A program made the position numbers and the translations under genes. The notes beneath the pieces are model-generated. The model was given only the letters and a program-made list of their open reading frames with translations, did not search any database and was not told where the DNA came from. This document shows, piece after piece, positions 35,543 to 44,243 of a DNA stretch of 64,000 nt; the stretch's first letter is position 1; every line of letters begins with the position of its first letter. This stretch comes from Streptomyces sclerotialus (GTDB lineage: Bacteria; Actinomycetota; Actinomycetes; Streptomycetales; Streptomycetaceae): positions 372,001 through 436,000 of the forward strand of contig JODX01000001.1 in assembly GCA_000719105.1 (NCBI GenBank), read 5' to 3'.

Positions 35543-38500
35543 TTACGGAGTGACCTTCTCGATCAGCACGCTGCCGGTGCCCGCGGCCGTACCGCGCGCG
35601 TTCACCAGCTGGACCCGCCCGAAGAACTCCCGTCCCTCGGGCGCCTCGGCCGCCGCGACGACCGAGCCGGAGAACGTCGCCGACTCGCCCGTGCCGAGCT
35701 GCGCCGACGCGCCGTCCACCTGGATCTCGCCGAGCGAGGAGGCGAAGTACACGTCGCGGTAGTCGTACTCCGTCGAGCCGGCCGGAACCGAGTAGCCGGC
35801 GACGACGACGGTGTACGTACCGGCGGCGGGCTTCGGGACGGACACCGACTCCTCGGAGTCGCCGTCGGCCGAGCTGCCCACCTCGTTGCCCTTGGCGTCG
35901 CGCACGGACAGGTCGAGGTCGGCGGCCGCGTCCGAGACGTTGCCGATGGACACGTCCAGCGACTCGGCGCCCGCGGGCACGTCCACCGTGAAGGACTGCT
36001 GGGTGCCGTCGGCGATGGCCGGCCGCTCCGTCTTCGACGAGCCGAGCGCGCCGCCCTGGAGCTTGCCGTCGACCGGGGCGAGCTCGTTGGTGACCTTCCA
36101 GGAGGCGGCGGTCGGCTCACCGGCCTTCGCCTCGGGGATCGTCACGAGCTCCGGGTCGAAGGTCGCACCGAGGACGGAGACCTCCAGCTCGTACGGGTTG
36201 TCGAGCAGCGGCGACGTACGGCGCGACTCGACCTCGATCTCCCAGACGCCCGGCTGCGGGTTCTCGTAGCTGCGCACGTCGGGGCGGCAGCCGTTGCCGT
36301 CGAGGTAGTTGTTGTAGCAGTTGATCGTCGAGGTCGGGTCGACCGGGACGCCGTACGGGTGGATGGCGATGAAGCGGGTCTGGCTGCCCGTCTTCAGCCC
36401 GCCGATCGCGACCTCCAGCGTCTTCGCGCCCTCGGGGACGGTCACGAAGTACGAGGTCGGGTCGTTGCGCTCGACCTTGCCCTTGGCCGAGAAGGTGTGG
36501 TTCAGCGGCGCCGAGACGACCACCGTGTTCAGGACCTGGTGGTCGATGCCCTCGGTGCGCGGGTCGTCGACCTCCAGGATCGCGCTGTGCAGGCCGGCGG
36601 AGCGCGGCTTGGCGGCGATCTTCACGGTGACCGGCTTGTTCAGCGGCAGCGAGACCTCGTCGTCGCCGACGATGCGGAACGTTCCGCCGCTGTTGTTCTC
36701 GAGGTGCAGCTCGTGGCGGACCGCACGGTCGGAACCGGTCGTACGGGTGAGGGTGACGTCGTACGTCTTGTTCTGGCCGGCCTTGAGGCCGCCCTCACGG
36801 TCGTAGATGCCCGTGCCGAAGCCCGGGGTCTCCAGCGCGAAGTCGATCGCGGTGTCGACCGGGGCCTTCACCGTGTACTCGTGCGCGGTCGCGCCCTTGC
36901 GGATCGACTTCCACGCGTCGACGACGTTGAGGACGCCGACGCCCTCCTCGTACGCCTGCACACCGCTGATGTGGTCGGCGGTCGAGGTGACCGCGGTGCG
37001 CAGCTTCGCCGGGGTGAGGTCGATGTCCTTCTGCTGCGCGGCCGACAGCAGCAGCGCCATCGCACCCGCGGCCTGCGGTGACGCCATCGAGGTGCCCTGG
37101 AGCATGCCGTAGCCGGGGGGCAGCGTGTAGCCGGCCTCGGCGACGGGCGCGCCGGGCATCCAGGTCTGGATGGTGTTGATCGCGGCGCCGGGCGCGGTCA
37201 GGGTCGGGGTGAAGCCGCCGTCCTCACGCGGGCCGCGCGAGGAGAACGGGAACATGTTGTACTTCTTCTTCACCTGCGAGCCGTAGTTGGCGGCCCAGGT
37301 GTCCCGGGAGACGGACGCGCCGACCGAGATCACCTTGTCCGCGAGGGCCGGGTCGCCGATGGTGTTGGCGCCGGGGCCGGAGTTGCCCGCGGAGATCACG
37401 AGCTGGACGCCGTAGGTGTCGATGAGGCGGGTGTAGAGCTCCGCGCGCGCGTTGTTGCCGTCGTTCAGCGCGGGCAGGCCGCCGATGGACATGTTGACGA
37501 TGTCCACGCCGCGGTTCACGACGAGGTCGATCATGCCCTCGGTGAGCGCCACGTTGGTGCAGCCGGCGCCGAAGATGCAGGCGCGGGAGGAGACGACCTG
37601 CGCACCCGGGGCGGCGCCGTTCATCTTGCCGCCGAACAGGGAGTTCGCGGCGGTGATGCCCGCGACGTGCGTGCCGTGCTCGGACTCGACGATGCCGATG
37701 TTGACGAAGTCCGACTTCTTGCCGACCCAGCTCCCGCCGTACGGGTCGGTCGGCACGTCCTTGCGGATCTCGACGACGAACGGCTGGCGCTCGGCGATCT
37801 CGGTGGACGGGTCGTCCGTGCCGAAGTACCCGATCTGGTAGCCGTCCTTGTACGGCTTCATCGCGGTGTCGTCGGTGAAGTCGTTGTTGCCGTTGAGGTC
37901 GACGCGGACCGTGCCGGCCGCGGCGTCGTAGAGGACGCCCCAGGCGTCGGTCTTGTCGCCGTCGCGGTTGACGTCGCCGTTCGCGTCGCCACCGGCCGTG
38001 ACGGACTCCTCGAAGCGCTCGATCCGGTAGTCGCCCGCGGGGGCCTTGTAGGTGGCGCCCTCCCAGGTGAACACCGGCCCGGAGACCGCCTGGTCCATGC
38101 GGCGCCAGGTGCCGTCGCCGTCCACGATCGGGTCGGTCGCCGTCGTCCAGTCGACGATCTTGCGCTCGCCGGTGGTGGTCTTCTGCAGCGCCGGGTGGCC
38201 GAGGTCGACACCGGTGTCGAGGACGCCGATGGTGACGCCCCGGCCGTCCGCCTTCGGGTTCTGCTTCACGAAGTCGACGGCGCCCGTCTCGAAGGACGGG
38301 TTGTACGGGTTCTCGGCCGGGGTCTTCTTGCTGGGCGCCGGGTACGCGTCCGACTTCGCGGACTCGGCGCCCTTGGCGGTGTCCGCGGCCGGCGTCGGGT
38401 CGTCCAGCTCGATCGCGTGCCGCAGGTCGATGCCGTGCACGGAGGACAGCTTCGCGGCGGCCGCGATGGCCGCGTCGGCCTTCTTCGTGGGGACGGTGGC

Positions 38501-38851
38501 CCGGACGTAGCCGAGCTTGTCGTAGGTGCGGCCCACGGAGCCGCCGCCCACCGCGTCGAGCTGGCCGGCGACCTGCTCGGTGCTGCCCGGAGCGGTGGCG
38601 ATCATCATGGTGATGTTCTTGTCGCCGTCCGCCTTCGCCTCGGCGAGCAGCTCCGCGTCGGCCGAACCGAGCTTGTCGTCGGCCGACTTGGGCTCGCCTT
38701 CGGCGGGAGTGGCGGTGGCCGGGCCGTCCGCGGCGAAGGCCAGGGGTATCGGCCCGGCGGCGGAGAGTGCGGCCACCAGCCCGGCGGCCACGGCTATTCG
38801 GGCCACCCGTCTGGCACCCGGCTGGGGGGTGCGCTGGGGGATCAGGGTCAT
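35543..38851 (-). CDS. secreted subtilisin-family serine protease
   Basis: 1102 residues from ATG 38851 (GAGGG 6 nt upstream; an ATG at 38857 has no spacing). A signal peptide (IAVAAGLVAALSAAGPIPLAFA) is followed by a propeptide (I9-like: AKADGDKNITMMIAT) and the S8 domain with Asp in GVLDTGVDLGHP, His in EHGTHVAGI and Ser in GTSMASPQAAG. The Asp and His are separated by a long insert. Several beta-sandwich/P-type domains form the C-terminal 500 residues. An exported proteolytic enzyme. Preceded by an imperfect hairpin in its leader. Confidence 0.94.
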   Translation of the reverse strand: MTLIPQRTPQPGARRVARIAVAAGLVAALSAAGPIPLAFAADGPATATPAEGEPKSADDKLGSADAELLAEAKADGDKNITMMIATAPGSTEQVAGQLDAVGGGSVGRTYDKLGYVRATVPTKKADAAIAAAAKLSSVHGIDLRHAIELDDPTPAADTAKGAESAKSDAYPAPSKKTPAENPYNPSFETGAVDFVKQNPKADGRGVTIGVLDTGVDLGHPALQKTTTGERKIVDWTTATDPIVDGDGTWRRMDQAVSGPVFTWEGATYKAPAGDYRIERFEESVTAGGDANGDVNRDGDKTDAWGVLYDAAAGTVRVDLNGNNDFTDDTAMKPYKDGYQIGYFGTDDPSTEIAERQPFVVEIRKDVPTDPYGGSWVGKKSDFVNIGIVESEHGTHVAGITAANSLFGGKMNGAAPGAQVVSSRACIFGAGCTNVALTEGMIDLVVNRGVDIVNMSIGGLPALNDGNNARAELYTRLIDTYGVQLVISAGNSGPGANTIGDPALADKVISVGASVSRDTWAANYGSQVKKKYNMFPFSSRGPREDGGFTPTLTAPGAAINTIQTWMPGAPVAEAGYTLPPGYGMLQGTSMASPQAAGAMALLLSAAQQKDIDLTPAKLRTAVTSTADHISGVQAYEEGVGVLNVVDAWKSIRKGATAHEYTVKAPVDTAIDFALETPGFGTGIYDREGGLKAGQNKTYDVTLTRTTGSDRAVRHELHLENNSGGTFRIVGDDEVSLPLNKPVTVKIAAKPRSAGLHSAILEVDDPRTEGIDHQVLNTVVVSAPLNHTFSAKGKVERNDPTSYFVTVPEGAKTLEVAIGGLKTGSQTRFIAIHPYGVPVDPTSTINCYNNYLDGNGCRPDVRSYENPQPGVWEIEVESRRTSPLLDNPYELEVSVLGATFDPELVTIPEAKAGEPTAASWKVTNELAPVDGKLQGGALGSSKTERPAIADGTQQSFTVDVPAGAESLDVSIGNVSDAAADLDLSVRDAKGNEVGSSADGDSEESVSVPKPAAGTYTVVVAGYSVPAGSTEYDYRDVYFASSLGEIQVDGASAQLGTGESATFSGSVVAAAEAPEGREFFGRVQLVNARGTAAGTGSVLIEKVTP

Positions 38852-38918
38852 CGGCATCCCTCGTGCGTAAAGGAACGATCGTGGGCGATCCGAGCGGCGT
38901 GACGGCGTGACGGATCGT

Positions 38919-38954
38919 TGAGCGGTCCGGTATGTGGGACCGGACGACCGCTCA
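38919..38954. repeat. imperfect hairpin upstream of the subtilase gene
   Basis: TGAGCGGT-CCGGT and ACCGG-ACG-ACCGCTCA pair, with a 3-nt bulge and a 7-nt loop, 68 bp before the protease start. It could be an operator or a 5' leader structure. Confidence 0.5.
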
Positions 38955-39115
38955 GCCTTACCTATGGAACGCCTGTTTGGGGAGAGGTGATCGTGACGTT
39001 AACAAAGTGGTGACGTAATTCCGCCATGCGTCAGGGAGCGGATAGCGGGGGATGGACGGACATGTCGGCTGATCGTCCGCGCCTCCGGCGGGCCGTCTGT
39101 GTAAGGTCTGCGCGC

Positions 39116-39577
39116 ATGCGTGAGGAGTTGAGAGTGGCGGCGTACGCGATATGCGTACGCGACGGGCTGTTGCTGCTGTCCCGCCTGAGCGGCCGCGGCC
39201 GGGACGACGGCAAGCGGTGGACCCTGCCGGGCGGCGGCATGGACCACGGTGAGGATCCCTATGACACGGTGGTCCGCGAGGTCGCGGAGGAGACGGGGTA
39301 CGCGGTCGAGCCGACCGCCCTTCTCGGCATCGACTCCATGACCCGGCGCCATGCCCGCCGTCTCGGCGGCGTCGCCGACCTGCACGGCCTGCGGATCGTG
39401 TACGAGGCCCGTGTCACCGGCGGCGAGCTCCGCCACGAGACGGACGGCAGCACCGACATGGCCGCCTGGCACCCCCTCGACGCGGTGCCCTCGCTGGACC
39501 GCGTGAGCCTGGTGGACGCGGGGCTCGCCCTGTGGCGGGAGCGGCCGTCCGCCGGCCGCGCCGCGGACCGGGAGTGA
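39116..39577 (+). CDS. Nudix hydrolase
   Basis: 153 residues from ATG 39116. Complete Nudix box GGGMDHGEDPYDTVVREVAEETGY with the metal-binding REVAEE. It hydrolyses a nucleoside-diphosphate-linked compound, substrate unknown. TAAGGT, 8 nt upstream, looks like a -10, and no ribosome site is seen, so leaderless translation is likely. ATG 39062 would add an Arg-rich stretch and is less likely. Confidence 0.9.
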   Translation: MREELRVAAYAICVRDGLLLLSRLSGRGRDDGKRWTLPGGGMDHGEDPYDTVVREVAEETGYAVEPTALLGIDSMTRRHARRLGGVADLHGLRIVYEARVTGGELRHETDGSTDMAAWHPLDAVPSLDRVSLVDAGLALWRERPSAGRAADRE

Positions 39578-39835
39578 CCGGGGCTCCTACCCCGAGAGAT
39601 GAACGGGGCGTGACCACCTCCCCCCGTCCCGGCGAGACGTCCATGGCCCTCCGTGGACACGAAGGGTGGCCCAAGATCCACGTACCGTGATCGGCGTCGG
39701 CCGTTGCCGTCTCGTTCATGTACGGGTCATTCCGGATGCCAACGATCCAGGTGAGCGGACTTCCCCGCGGGCACCGTGCGTGCCCCGGGCCGTCCGCGGT
39801 CACTGCCGACGCGTTCGCACCCGGGGAGAAGCGCC

Positions 39836-41602
39836 ATGCCGCGCATCCGCTCTGTCGTCTCCGCCGCCGCCACCAAGGCCGCCGACCGCCGTGCCTTCCT
39901 CGCGGCCACCGGCGCGGTCGCCGCGTCGGCGGGCATCGGACTCGCCCTCCGGCCCGGCTCCGGCGCCCCGGCGCACGCCGCCGCCGACGAGTCCGCGGTC
40001 ACCCTGTCGTCCCGGAGAGCGCCGGCCGCGCCGCTCGCCCCGTACACGCGCGGTACCACCCTGGGCTCGGTCGCGGCGCCCCGGGGCGTGACGGGTTACC
40101 GGCGGCTGGGTGACGGGCCCGCCTGGCAGCGCGTCGTCCGCGGCGACCTCGCGGCCCCGAAGGCGGGGCGCGCGGACCGCCGTACGGTGCTCGCGTCGTT
40201 CGTGCAGTTCACCGACCTGCACCTGGTCGATGTGCAGCACCCGCTGCGGTACGAGTACCTGCGCGCCCAGACCGCCAGCGCCTGGCGGCCCCAGGAGGCG
40301 CTGTCGGTGGCGGCGGCGGTGTCCCTCGTCGAGCGGGTCAACGCGCTGCGCGGAGCACCCGTCACCGGGTCCCCGCTCCACTTCGTCATGACGACCGGCG
40401 ACAACACCGACAACAACTCCCGCACGGAACTCGACTGGTTCCTGACGGTGATGAGCGGCGGCCGGGTCACGCCCAACTCGGGTGACCCCCGCCGCTACGA
40501 GGGCGTGCAGGACAGCGGGCTGAAGCTGTACTGGCAGCCGGACGCGGCCCTGCGCGACGCCGACAAGCAGCAGGGCTTCCCGCGCATCGAGGGCTTCCTG
40601 GACGCGGCGATACGCGAGATCAACAGCCCCGGCCTGAACCTCCCCTGGTACTCGACCGTAGGCAACCACGACTCCCTGCCCGGCGGCTGCTACGCGCCCG
40701 GCGACTCGTTCTTCGCGGAGTTCGCCGTCGGCGGGCGCAAGCTGATGAGCCTGGACGAGGCGGTGGGGGAGGCGATCTGGGACAACGTCCAGAAGGGCGG
40801 CGACCCCAAGGGTCTCGACTTCCGGGCGGTGCTGAAGTCCCAGGCCCGCCGGATGCGTTCGGTCACCCCGGACGAGCGCCGGGCCCCCTTCACCCCGCGT
40901 GAGTACCTTCAGGCCCACCTGGATCCGGCCCGCACCGGCCCGGGTCCGGTCGGCCACGGCTACTCGCAGGCCAACCTGGAGGAGGGCACCCAGTACTACG
41001 CCTTCCGCATCGCCGACGACGTCATCGGCATCAGCCTCGACACCACCGACCCGGGCGGCCACTACGAGGGCTCGCTCGGCACGGCGCAGCTCAAGTGGCT
41101 GGACCGCACGCTGAAGGAGCACGGCAGGGACGGCACGTACGCGATCGTCTTCAGCCACCACACCAGCCGGACCATGCGCAACCTGCGCGAGGACCCCGCC
41201 CGCCCGCACGAGGGGCGCCACGGCGGCGAGGAGGTTCTCGCCCTCCTCGGCCGCCACCGCAACGTCCTGGCCTGGGTCAACGGTCACAGCCACCGCAACC
41301 GGATCACCCCGCACCCGTACCCGTCCGGCTGCTCCTTCTGGGAGATCTCCACGGCCTCCCACATCGACTTCCCCCAGCTCGCGCGCGTCATCGAGCTGGC
41401 GGACAACGGGGACGGCACGATCTCCCTCTTCACCACCGCCGTCGAGTCGGCGGCCCCGCACGCCACGGACTTCACCGACCTCAGCCAGACGGGCCTGGCG
41501 GCCCTCTACCGCGAACTGGCCTTCAACGCGCCGGGCGCCCGGACGACCCTGGCGGGCGGGCCGGAGGACCGGAACACCGAACTCGTGCTGCGGAAGGGCT
41601 GA
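39836..41602 (+). CDS. Tat-exported metallophosphoesterase
   Basis: 588 residues. Twin-arginine signal DRRAFLAATGAVAASAGIGLAL at residues about 17-38. Metallophosphoesterase ligands: FTDLHLVD, TGDNTDNNS, TVGNHDSLPGG, FSHHTSR and VNGHSHRNR. The overall length and the NHD/GHSH set match the TIGR03767 actinobacterial family. Substrate unknown; acts outside the membrane. ATG 39836 has GGGGAG upstream. Confidence 0.9.
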   Translation: MPRIRSVVSAAATKAADRRAFLAATGAVAASAGIGLALRPGSGAPAHAAADESAVTLSSRRAPAAPLAPYTRGTTLGSVAAPRGVTGYRRLGDGPAWQRVVRGDLAAPKAGRADRRTVLASFVQFTDLHLVDVQHPLRYEYLRAQTASAWRPQEALSVAAAVSLVERVNALRGAPVTGSPLHFVMTTGDNTDNNSRTELDWFLTVMSGGRVTPNSGDPRRYEGVQDSGLKLYWQPDAALRDADKQQGFPRIEGFLDAAIREINSPGLNLPWYSTVGNHDSLPGGCYAPGDSFFAEFAVGGRKLMSLDEAVGEAIWDNVQKGGDPKGLDFRAVLKSQARRMRSVTPDERRAPFTPREYLQAHLDPARTGPGPVGHGYSQANLEEGTQYYAFRIADDVIGISLDTTDPGGHYEGSLGTAQLKWLDRTLKEHGRDGTYAIVFSHHTSRTMRNLREDPARPHEGRHGGEEVLALLGRHRNVLAWVNGHSHRNRITPHPYPSGCSFWEISTASHIDFPQLARVIELADNGDGTISLFTTAVESAAPHATDFTDLSQTGLAALYRELAFNAPGARTTLAGGPEDRNTELVLRKG

Positions 41603-41646
41603 CCACCGCACACGCTGACCACCGCGCACGCTGACCACCGCACAGC
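41599..41646. repeat. 16-bp tandem repeat spanning a stop codon
   Basis: Three copies of GCTGACCACCGC followed by ACAC, GCAC and ACAG. The first copy contains the TGA of the phosphoesterase gene. Confidence 0.85.
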
Positions 41647-41749
41647 GAAACGTCCGAAACCCACTCATCCGCCGTGCACGCGGGCAACCTTCGCGTAGGG
41701 GCTCGTCGTCCTCCCTGGGGACCGGGCTCCCCAGGCGAAGGGGGACAGC

Positions 41750-42898
41750 ATGTCAGCGCGCACAGGACTGGTCGCGGCGGCCGTGGTCACGGCGACGGTG
41801 GCCCTGGCGGCACCCGCCGTGGCGGCACCCGTCCCGCCCCATGGCGATCACCGTGCCACGCAGGCGGCCATGGACGCGGTGGTGAAGGGAGGCGTGCCCG
41901 GTGCGGTGGCCCGGGCCGAGGACGACAGCGGCACGTGGAAGGCCGCATCGGGAGTCGGCGACATCGGCACGGGCGAGCCGCGCGCGGCCGACGACCGCTA
42001 CCGCGTGGGCAGCATCACCAAGACGTTCGTCGCGACGGTCGTGCTCCAGCTCGACGCGGAGGGCGTGCTGTCCCTGGACGACACGGTGGACGAGTGGCTG
42101 CCGGGCCTGGTCCGCGGCAACGGCCACGACGGCCGCGACATCACCCTCCGGCAGCTCCTCAACCACACGAGCGGCATCTACAACTACACGGCCGACGAGG
42201 CGTTCACCCGCACCTACTCGTCGAAGGACGGCTTCCTCGAGCACCGTTACGACACCCTGAGCCCGCGGCAGCTCGTACGCGTCGCCATGCGGCACGAGCC
42301 GGACTTCACGCCCGGCACGTCCTGGAACTACTCCAACACCAACTACGTCCTGGCGGGCCTGGTCATCGAGAAGGCCACCGGCAACCCGTACGGTGACGAG
42401 ATCCGCCACCGCGTCATCGAGCCCCTGGGCCTGCGCGCCACGCTCGTCCCCGGTACCTCCCCGGAGCTGCCCCGTCCGAGCGGCCGCGCCTACAGCAAGC
42501 TGTCCGAGAAGACGACCGGCCCCACGTACGACGTCACCCGGCTCAACCCCTCGTGGTCCTACGCGGCGGGCGAGATGATCTCCGACTCGGGGGATCTGAT
42601 CCGCTTCTACTCCGCCCTCCTGAAGGGCCGGATCCTGCCGGAGAAGCAGCTCGCGGAGATGAAGACGACGACCGGGATCGGCATCCTGCCGGGCGCCTCC
42701 TACGGACTGGGCCTCATCGAGCGGGACCTGAGCTGCGGCGTCACCGTCTGGGGCCACGCCGGGGGCGTCCACGGCTCGGTCTCGGACGCCGTGACGACGG
42801 AGGACGGCAGTCATTCCCTCGCCGTCAACTTCAACGGCGACTGGGTGTCCGACACCGCCTCGGTGATAGAGGCGGAGTTCTGCGGCGGCGGCAAGTAG
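41750..42898 (+). CDS. secreted serine beta-lactamase-fold hydrolase
   Basis: 382 residues. Signal peptide (GLVAAAVVTATVALAAPAVAA). Class C/DD-peptidase motifs: SITK (VGSITKTFV, nucleophile Ser), YSN (NYSNTNYVLAG) and HAG in place of KTG. Likely a D,D-carboxypeptidase or esterase acting on cell-wall or other amides. GAAGGGGGAC precedes the ATG. Confidence 0.92.
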   Translation: MSARTGLVAAAVVTATVALAAPAVAAPVPPHGDHRATQAAMDAVVKGGVPGAVARAEDDSGTWKAASGVGDIGTGEPRAADDRYRVGSITKTFVATVVLQLDAEGVLSLDDTVDEWLPGLVRGNGHDGRDITLRQLLNHTSGIYNYTADEAFTRTYSSKDGFLEHRYDTLSPRQLVRVAMRHEPDFTPGTSWNYSNTNYVLAGLVIEKATGNPYGDEIRHRVIEPLGLRATLVPGTSPELPRPSGRAYSKLSEKTTGPTYDVTRLNPSWSYAAGEMISDSGDLIRFYSALLKGRILPEKQLAEMKTTTGIGILPGASYGLGLIERDLSCGVTVWGHAGGVHGSVSDAVTTEDGSHSLAVNFNGDWVSDTASVIEAEFCGGGK

Positions 42899-42907
42899 CC
42901 GGCCCCG

Positions 42908-42931
42908 GGGCCGCCGGAACCCCGGCGGCCC
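42908..42931. terminator. bidirectional hairpin terminator
   Basis: GGGCCGCCGG-AACC-CCGGCGGCCC, between the convergent hydrolase and AbiEi-like genes. Confidence 0.8.
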
Positions 42932-42958
42932 TCCCCACCCCGTGACCCCCCACCCCGG

Positions 42959-44002
42959 CTACCGCGGCAGCACCACCACATACGTCGCCGGTTCCCGCTC
43001 CGTCGAGGCCATGAGCGCCGTACGGACGACCGTGGCCTGCTGGTCCAGGGCGTCGCGGAGCTTCCTCGGGGTGATGTGGACGACCGTGATGCCGAGGCGC
43101 TCCAGGTGCTCGCGCTTGCGGGCGTACTCCGACCACACGGCGTCCTCGTCCTGGCGGGGCGCCCGGCTGTCCAGCTCGACGGCCACCGCGTGCTCCGGCC
43201 AGTACGCGTCGACGCCGCCCAGGTCGGGACCGCCCGGCAGCCGCAGCTCCACGTTCCACACCGGGTCCGGCAGGCCGTGCTCCTCGACCATCCGGTACAG
43301 GCGGTCCTCCGCGATGGCCCTGCCCTCGGCCAGCAGCGAGTCGACCGCGTCCCTCACGTGGGCGCGGCCGAGCAGCCGCTCCCGGTTCAGTTCCCGCACC
43401 ACCGCGGCCGCATCGCAGTGGCCCGCGCGGACCGCCTCCGTCAGCAGGCGGCGCACGGAGGCCGCGTCGTCCAGCTCGCCCACCGCGTCGGCCAGGGCGC
43501 GCGGGACCGGGGCGACCGGGAACCCGCCGAGCTGTACCGGAGCGGGCAGTGCGGGGACGCGCAGGACGCGGGCGCAGCCCGTCGAGCGCAGCCGGCGCAG
43601 CCGCGGCACCAGGACGTCGATCCGCTCCAGCGACAGCAGCGGGGGAGCGGCGGTGAACCCGTGCAGGGCGAGGGCGGCCAGGCCCGTCACCACGGCGTCG
43701 GTGTAGCGGGCCGGGGGACGCGGCCGGCGGGCGCCGGGCTGGACCGGCACCCCGCCGGACTCCCGCTGGCGGGCCGCGTACAGCAGCACCGCGTGCAGCC
43801 GCTCCTCCGGGGTGGGCGGTCCCGGGTGCAGCAGGTACACCCCGGGCAGGAGCCGCTGCCAGGAGCCGCCGGGGCGGCACTGCGCGTTCGCCTCGGCGGG
43901 CGTGACGCCGTGGGCGCGGAGCTGGGCGGTGGTCAGCACCCGGCGGCGGACGCCGGAGAGGCGGTACTGGGGGCGGGAGGACAGCGGGGTGTTGTGGCTC
44001 AT
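42959..44002 (-). CDS. AbiEi-like antitoxin domain fused to a DUF559-type nuclease fold
   Basis: 347 residues. An N-terminal winged region (LTTAQLRAHGVTPAEANAQ, WQRLLPGVYLLH) is the AbiEi antitoxin-like opening. The C-terminal 110 residues carry GVDAYWPEHAVAVELDSR and a LEITVVHITP-like strand, matching the DUF559/Vsr PD-(D/E)xK fold. No adjacent AbiEii nucleotidyltransferase gene is seen, so an active type IV toxin-antitoxin pair is unlikely here. Role unknown. Confidence 0.75.
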   Translation of the reverse strand: MSHNTPLSSRPQYRLSGVRRRVLTTAQLRAHGVTPAEANAQCRPGGSWQRLLPGVYLLHPGPPTPEERLHAVLLYAARQRESGGVPVQPGARRPRPPARYTDAVVTGLAALALHGFTAAPPLLSLERIDVLVPRLRRLRSTGCARVLRVPALPAPVQLGGFPVAPVPRALADAVGELDDAASVRRLLTEAVRAGHCDAAAVVRELNRERLLGRAHVRDAVDSLLAEGRAIAEDRLYRMVEEHGLPDPVWNVELRLPGGPDLGGVDAYWPEHAVAVELDSRAPRQDEDAVWSEYARKREHLERLGITVVHITPRKLRDALDQQATVVRTALMASTEREPATYVVVLPR

Positions 44003-44169
44003 GACCCCGGAGTTTCCCGAGCCTGATCCACTTCTTGACCGCTGTTACACGCTCGTCGTCGAATCCGGACAACGGACTTCAGTGGGACGGGTGTTCGAGG
44101 GTCGCAAGTGGCTGGTCCGGGCGGGGGCCGGGGGAGGTTACGGCCCCGGATGCCCGGATCCTGTAACCG

Positions 44170-44211
44170 CCGCGGGAGGTGACCGGGTCAACTTCCGGTT
44201 ACCTCCCGCGG
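44170..44211. terminator. terminator of the second pepN
   Basis: 17-bp stem with one G-U type mismatch (CCGCGGGAGGTGACCGG with its complement), loop of 8 nt, 33 bp after the pepN stop. Confidence 0.82.
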
Positions 44212-44243
44212 GTTGGTGCGCCGCTGTACCGATCGCGGTACGG

